Assembly: GCF_002979975.1 (NCBI RefSeq)
Contig: NZ_PCQD01000002.1
Coordinates: 186,001 to 250,000, forward strand
Length of the DNA: 64,000 bases
From: Pseudomonas sp. MYb185
GTDB taxonomy: Bacteria > Pseudomonadota > Gammaproteobacteria > Pseudomonadales > Pseudomonadaceae
Reading direction: 5' to 3'
In this document: positions 61,306-64,000 of the stretch, one piece after another
Numbering within the stretch: the first letter of the stretch is position 1
Layout: each line of letters opens with the position of its first letter
Position numbers and translations under genes: made by a program
The notes under the pieces: generated by a model
The model's input: the letters and a program-made list of their open reading frames with translations, nothing else
Told to the model about the DNA's origin: nothing
Database searches by the model: none

Positions 61306-62484
61306 TCAGGCCACGCCCAGAATCAGGCCGCTGGTCGGCACGCCGGTGCCGGCGGTAACCAGTACGTTTTCCACATTCGGCACCTGGTTCACCGAGCTGC
61401 CACGCACCTGGCGTACGCCTTCGGCGATACCGTTCATGCCATGGATATAGGCCTCACCCAGTTGCCCGCCGTGGGTGTTGATCGGCAGACGTCCGCCGCG
61501 CGCGTGATGGCCGGCACGGATGAATTCCTTGGCTTCGCCCCGGTCGCAGAAGCCGAACTCCTCCAGCTGCGGCAATACGAAGGGGGTGAAGTGGTCATAG
61601 ATCACCGCGGTCTGAATCGCATCCGGGCCCAGGCCCGACTGGCGGTAGATCTCCTTGGCCACCACGCCCATCTCCGGCAGACCGGTGATGTCGTCGCGGT
61701 AGAAGGAAGTCATGCTCTGCTGACCTGCGGCAATCCCCTGGGACGCGCCCTTGATGATCACTGGTGTGTGCTGCAGATCACGCGCCCGCTCGACCGAGGT
61801 GATGACCATGGCCACTGCGCCGTCGGACTCCTGGCAGCAGTCGAGCAGGCGCAGCGGATCGCAGATCCAGCGCGAGTTCTGATGGTCTTCCAGCGTGATC
61901 GGCTTGCCGTAGAAGAATGCTGCCGGATTGGTTGCCGCGAAGTCGCGTACCGCTACCGCAATACGACCGAAGTCCTCGGTGGTTGCGCCATAGGTGTGCA
62001 TGTAGCGACGAGCGAACATGCCCACCCAGGAGGCCGGGGTATGGAAGCCGTGGGGCATGTACCAGCCGTAGTTGACGTTGTCGAACAGCGGCGTATCGGC
62101 GAAGCCGTAGCTGCCGGTACCGAAGCGGTACCAAGAGCGCTCGTTCATCGCCCGGTACACCACCACGGTTTTCGCCACCCCGGTGGCCACCGCCATCGCT
62201 GCGTGCATCACCGGGCCGCAGGCGGCGCCGCCGCCATGCGGTACCTGGGAGAAGAATTTCACCTGCTCGCAGCCCAGCAATCGGGCAATCTCGTATTCCG
62301 GGACCTTGTCCACCGAGTAGGAGCTGAAGCCATCGACATCCTTGGGATCGATACCGGCATCGGCCAGCGCCGCCAGCGTCGCCTCCATCGCCAGGCGCAG
62401 TTCGGTACGACCGGAGTTCTTGGAAAACTCGGTGGCACCCAGGCCGGCAATCGCTGCCTTGCCGGAAAGCAATGCATCATTCAT
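61306..62484 (-). CDS. thiolase-superfamily protein, Ltp2/SCP-x-like
   Basis: 392 aa. N-terminal AAIAGLGATEFSKNSGRTEL and the C-terminal YDHFTPFVLPQLEEFGFCDR, NTHGGQLGEAYIHGMNGIAE resemble lipid-transfer-type thiolases and Ltp2 retro-aldolases. The standard thiolase CxSG nucleophile motif is not evident (GGGAACGPV in its place), so C-C cleavage by aldolase chemistry is plausible. GGAGA precedes the ATG. Neighbours are MaoC and acyl-CoA dehydrogenase genes. Confidence 0.85.
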   Translation of the reverse strand: MNDALLSGKAAIAGLGATEFSKNSGRTELRLAMEATLAALADAGIDPKDVDGFSSYSVDKVPEYEIARLLGCEQVKFFSQVPHGGGAACGPVMHAAMAVATGVAKTVVVYRAMNERSWYRFGTGSYGFADTPLFDNVNYGWYMPHGFHTPASWVGMFARRYMHTYGATTEDFGRIAVAVRDFAATNPAAFFYGKPITLEDHQNSRWICDPLRLLDCCQESDGAVAMVITSVERARDLQHTPVIIKGASQGIAAGQQSMTSFYRDDITGLPEMGVVAKEIYRQSGLGPDAIQTAVIYDHFTPFVLPQLEEFGFCDRGEAKEFIRAGHHARGGRLPINTHGGQLGEAYIHGMNGIAEGVRQVRGSSVNQVPNVENVLVTAGTGVPTSGLILGVA

Positions 62485-62497
62485 GTTCGCGTCTCCG

Positions 62498-62920
62498 TTA
62501 TGCGGGCAGAACCAGGCTGACCGTACCGGCCGCGTGGTTACCCATGGAATTCTTGCCCTTGAGGGTGATGACCACTGACCGCTTGGCCTCGTCCCGCTCA
62601 GTCACTTCACCTGAGAAGGTCATGGTGTCGCCCGGGTAGTTGGGCACGCCCAGCTTGATGCGGATATCGCCGAAACTGACCAGCGGTCCGGCCCAGCCCT
62701 CGATGAAACGCTGCACCAGCGCGGTAGTGGTCAGGATGTTCATGAAGATGTGCGGCGAACCCAGCTCACGGGCGGCGTCGACATCATGGTGCCCGGGAAA
62801 GTAATCACGGGTGGCGATCGCACCGCCGTTGATCAGGGTCACGGTGACGGGAATCGCCAGCTCGGGCAGTTGCTCGCCGAGGCTGGTTTCAGCAAAGGTT
62901 CTGGTTTTCATCGAGGTCAT
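62498..62920 (-). CDS. MaoC-like hot-dog-fold dehydratase
   Basis: 140 aa. A single hot-dog domain with ATRDYFPGHHDVDAARELGS (hydratase-2 His/Asp region) and FIEGWAGPLVSFGDIRIKLG, VTERDEAKRSVVITLKGKNS. Such small MaoC proteins hydrate enoyl-CoA, often as a partner of Ltp2-type aldolases. The ATG at 62920 lies 4 nt after GGATGGAA and inside the preceding dehydrogenase gene; a second ATG at 62911 is possible. Confidence 0.85.
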   Translation of the reverse strand: MTSMKTRTFAETSLGEQLPELAIPVTVTLINGGAIATRDYFPGHHDVDAARELGSPHIFMNILTTTALVQRFIEGWAGPLVSFGDIRIKLGVPNYPGDTMTFSGEVTERDEAKRSVVITLKGKNSMGNHAAGTVSLVLPA

Positions 62921-64000
62921 ATTTCCATCCAAGCTTGTCATTGTTGGCCAGCCAGTCACCGAGACGCTCGAGAGTGGCAGCGGAACCGCCCAGCACCAGG
63001 CTCAGGTAACGGCTCCAGTAGAGAAAACGGTGGATCGGATAGGTCAGGTCGACGCCGATACCGCCGTGCACATGCTGGGCCTTGTGGCCGATCAGGTGCG
63101 CGGCTTCGGTACCCAGGAAGCGGGTGGCGAAGGCTTCCGAGTCACTGGGCAGGCCACTGTCCAGCCGATAGCACAGCTGGTACAGCGAGGTGCGCAGGCC
63201 CTCGATGGCGACATGGCAATCCGCCATGCTCATCTGCACCGCCTGAAAGGTGCCAATCGCCCGACCGAACTGCTCGCGCTGGTTGACGTATTCCACGGTG
63301 CGCCGCACCTGTTCCTCACTGACGCCCAGCTGCAGCGCAGCCACCGCGGCAATCGCCCGCTGCTCGAGCCAGGGCAAGGCCGCAGCCGGCAACAGCTGCG
63401 CAGGCGCGACCAGCACATTGCGGCACAGCACATCGGCCACCGCCAGCCCGTGGTTGGCGACGCCTGCCACCAACTCCAGCCCTTCGCTGTGCGGGTCAAG
63501 CAGCACCAGGCGGGGGCCTTCTGCGGTCTCGACAGCCAGCAGCAGTTGGTTTGCCTGGGCAGCCACATCCACCGCATTGGCTCGGCCCTGCAGCAACAGA
63601 CGGCCATCCTGTTCGGTCAGTCGCAGGCCCAGGCCATGACTGGACGCCATCCCCTGCAGGGAGAAACTCAGCAGCGCGCTACCGGCGGCAGCCTGTTCAA
63701 TCAGCTGCCGCTGGCTATCGGCAGCGTATTCGGCCAGACAGGCCGCCGCCAGTTGGTGCTGCCACAGCGGCACCTGCCCCAGACCAGCGCCCTGAGCCTT
63801 GAGCACGCAATACAGATCCGTGAGGCCCATGCCGCTGCCACCGAAGGCTTCGGGAATGGCCAGCGCGTGCAGGCCGGTTTCGATGCAGGTCTGCCACAAC
63901 GGCTGCATGAACGGCTGCGCATCCAGGTCGAACTCGCGCATGCGTTCATCGGTGCAGTAGTCGCGGAACACGCTATCCGCCATCTCGGCGATGGCGCGCT
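62889..64000 (-). CDS. acyl-CoA dehydrogenase, FadE28-like subunit (5' end outside window)
   Basis: At least 364 aa; the frame stays open through the window edge (codons for RAIAEM precede MADSVF), so the true start lies beyond 64000. FGGSGMGLTDLYCVLKAQGA and the C-terminal AHLIGHKAQHVHGGIGVDLT, FLYWSRYLSLVLGG are dehydrogenase-like. The usual catalytic Glu region is weak, as in the non-catalytic partner of heteromeric steroid dehydrogenases. It overlaps the MaoC gene by 32 bp. Confidence 0.87.
   Translation of the reverse strand, partial: RAIAEMADSVFRDYCTDERMREFDLDAQPFMQPLWQTCIETGLHALAIPEAFGGSGMGLTDLYCVLKAQGAGLGQVPLWQHQLAAACLAEYAADSQRQLIEQAAAGSALLSFSLQGMASSHGLGLRLTEQDGRLLLQGRANAVDVAAQANQLLLAVETAEGPRLVLLDPHSEGLELVAGVANHGLAVADVLCRNVLVAPAQLLPAAALPWLEQRAIAAVAALQLGVSEEQVRRTVEYVNQREQFGRAIGTFQAVQMSMADCHVAIEGLRTSLYQLCYRLDSGLPSDSEAFATRFLGTEAAHLIGHKAQHVHGGIGVDLTYPIHRFLYWSRYLSLVLGGSAATLERLGDWLANNDKLGWKYDLDENQNLC

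Overview
The window is a GC-rich Pseudomonadaceae chromosome segment, probably Pseudomonas sensu lato (Halopseudomonas or Stutzerimonas-like). Supporting signs are purM-purN beside a DUF2066 gene, the recX-recA-cinA-mutS-fdxA neighbourhood, an azurin gene, a PrrF-type small RNA, and a CrbS/CrbR-like (MxtR/ErdR-like) two-component pair. All identifications come from reading motifs and gene order; no database search was run. The acyl-CoA dehydrogenase gene at the right edge is cut by the window.

Left part (1-13.8 kb): purine synthesis genes (purM, purN), a 3-hydroxyacyl-CoA dehydrogenase, a periplasmic endonuclease fused to an Ada-like Zn domain, a YihY membrane protein, a Fur-controlled siderophore receptor/PepSY reductase operon, a GhrB-type reductase, a CBS protein and a 2H phosphoesterase.

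Cobalamin block (13.8-19.1 kb, plus strand): a cobalamin riboswitch precedes a tightly overlapping operon of btuB, a btuF-like gene, btuC, btuD and a degenerate PduO-type adenosyltransferase relative.

Heme and iron island (19.1-34.9 kb): on the minus strand lie hemO, ybaN, exbB, exbD and tonB. Next is the hemophore system hasR-hasA-unknown-hasD-hasE-hasF, then hasS and hasI. Azurin and a PrrF-like Fur-regulated sRNA sit between hasR and hasS on the plus strand. Fur-type boxes precede hemO, hasR, hasI and the sRNA. The island holds its own sigma/anti-sigma pair, hemophore, exporter, receptor, energy transducer and heme oxygenase.

Zinc-starvation island (34.9-43.8 kb): two divergent units each carry a Zur-like palindrome. 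The minus unit encodes a TonB-dependent receptor, a CobN-like giant chelatase with a signal peptide and a C-terminal membrane anchor, a MotA/TolQ/ExbB-type channel and a DUF2149 protein. The plus unit encodes a DksA2-type protein lacking two zinc cysteines and a CobW/ZigA GTPase. tRNA-Ser(GGA) lies between them.

Right part (43.9-64 kb): a crotonase, a YdjM-type membrane protein, an AI-2E family transporter, an MFS transporter, the CrbS/CrbR-like pair, a PA3611-like secreted protein, a LOG protein, recX-recA (LexA box), cinA, mutS, fdxA (Fur-like box), and an operon of two acyl-CoA dehydrogenases, an Ltp2-like thiolase and a MaoC protein resembling steroid side-chain catabolic sets.

Non-coding repeats include a pair of MITE-like elements with perfect 11-bp terminal inverted repeats (5.6 and 54.6 kb), and a ~116-bp tandem array (22.9-23.2 kb) that shares a core motif with the region after the DUF3108 gene at 4.06 kb.
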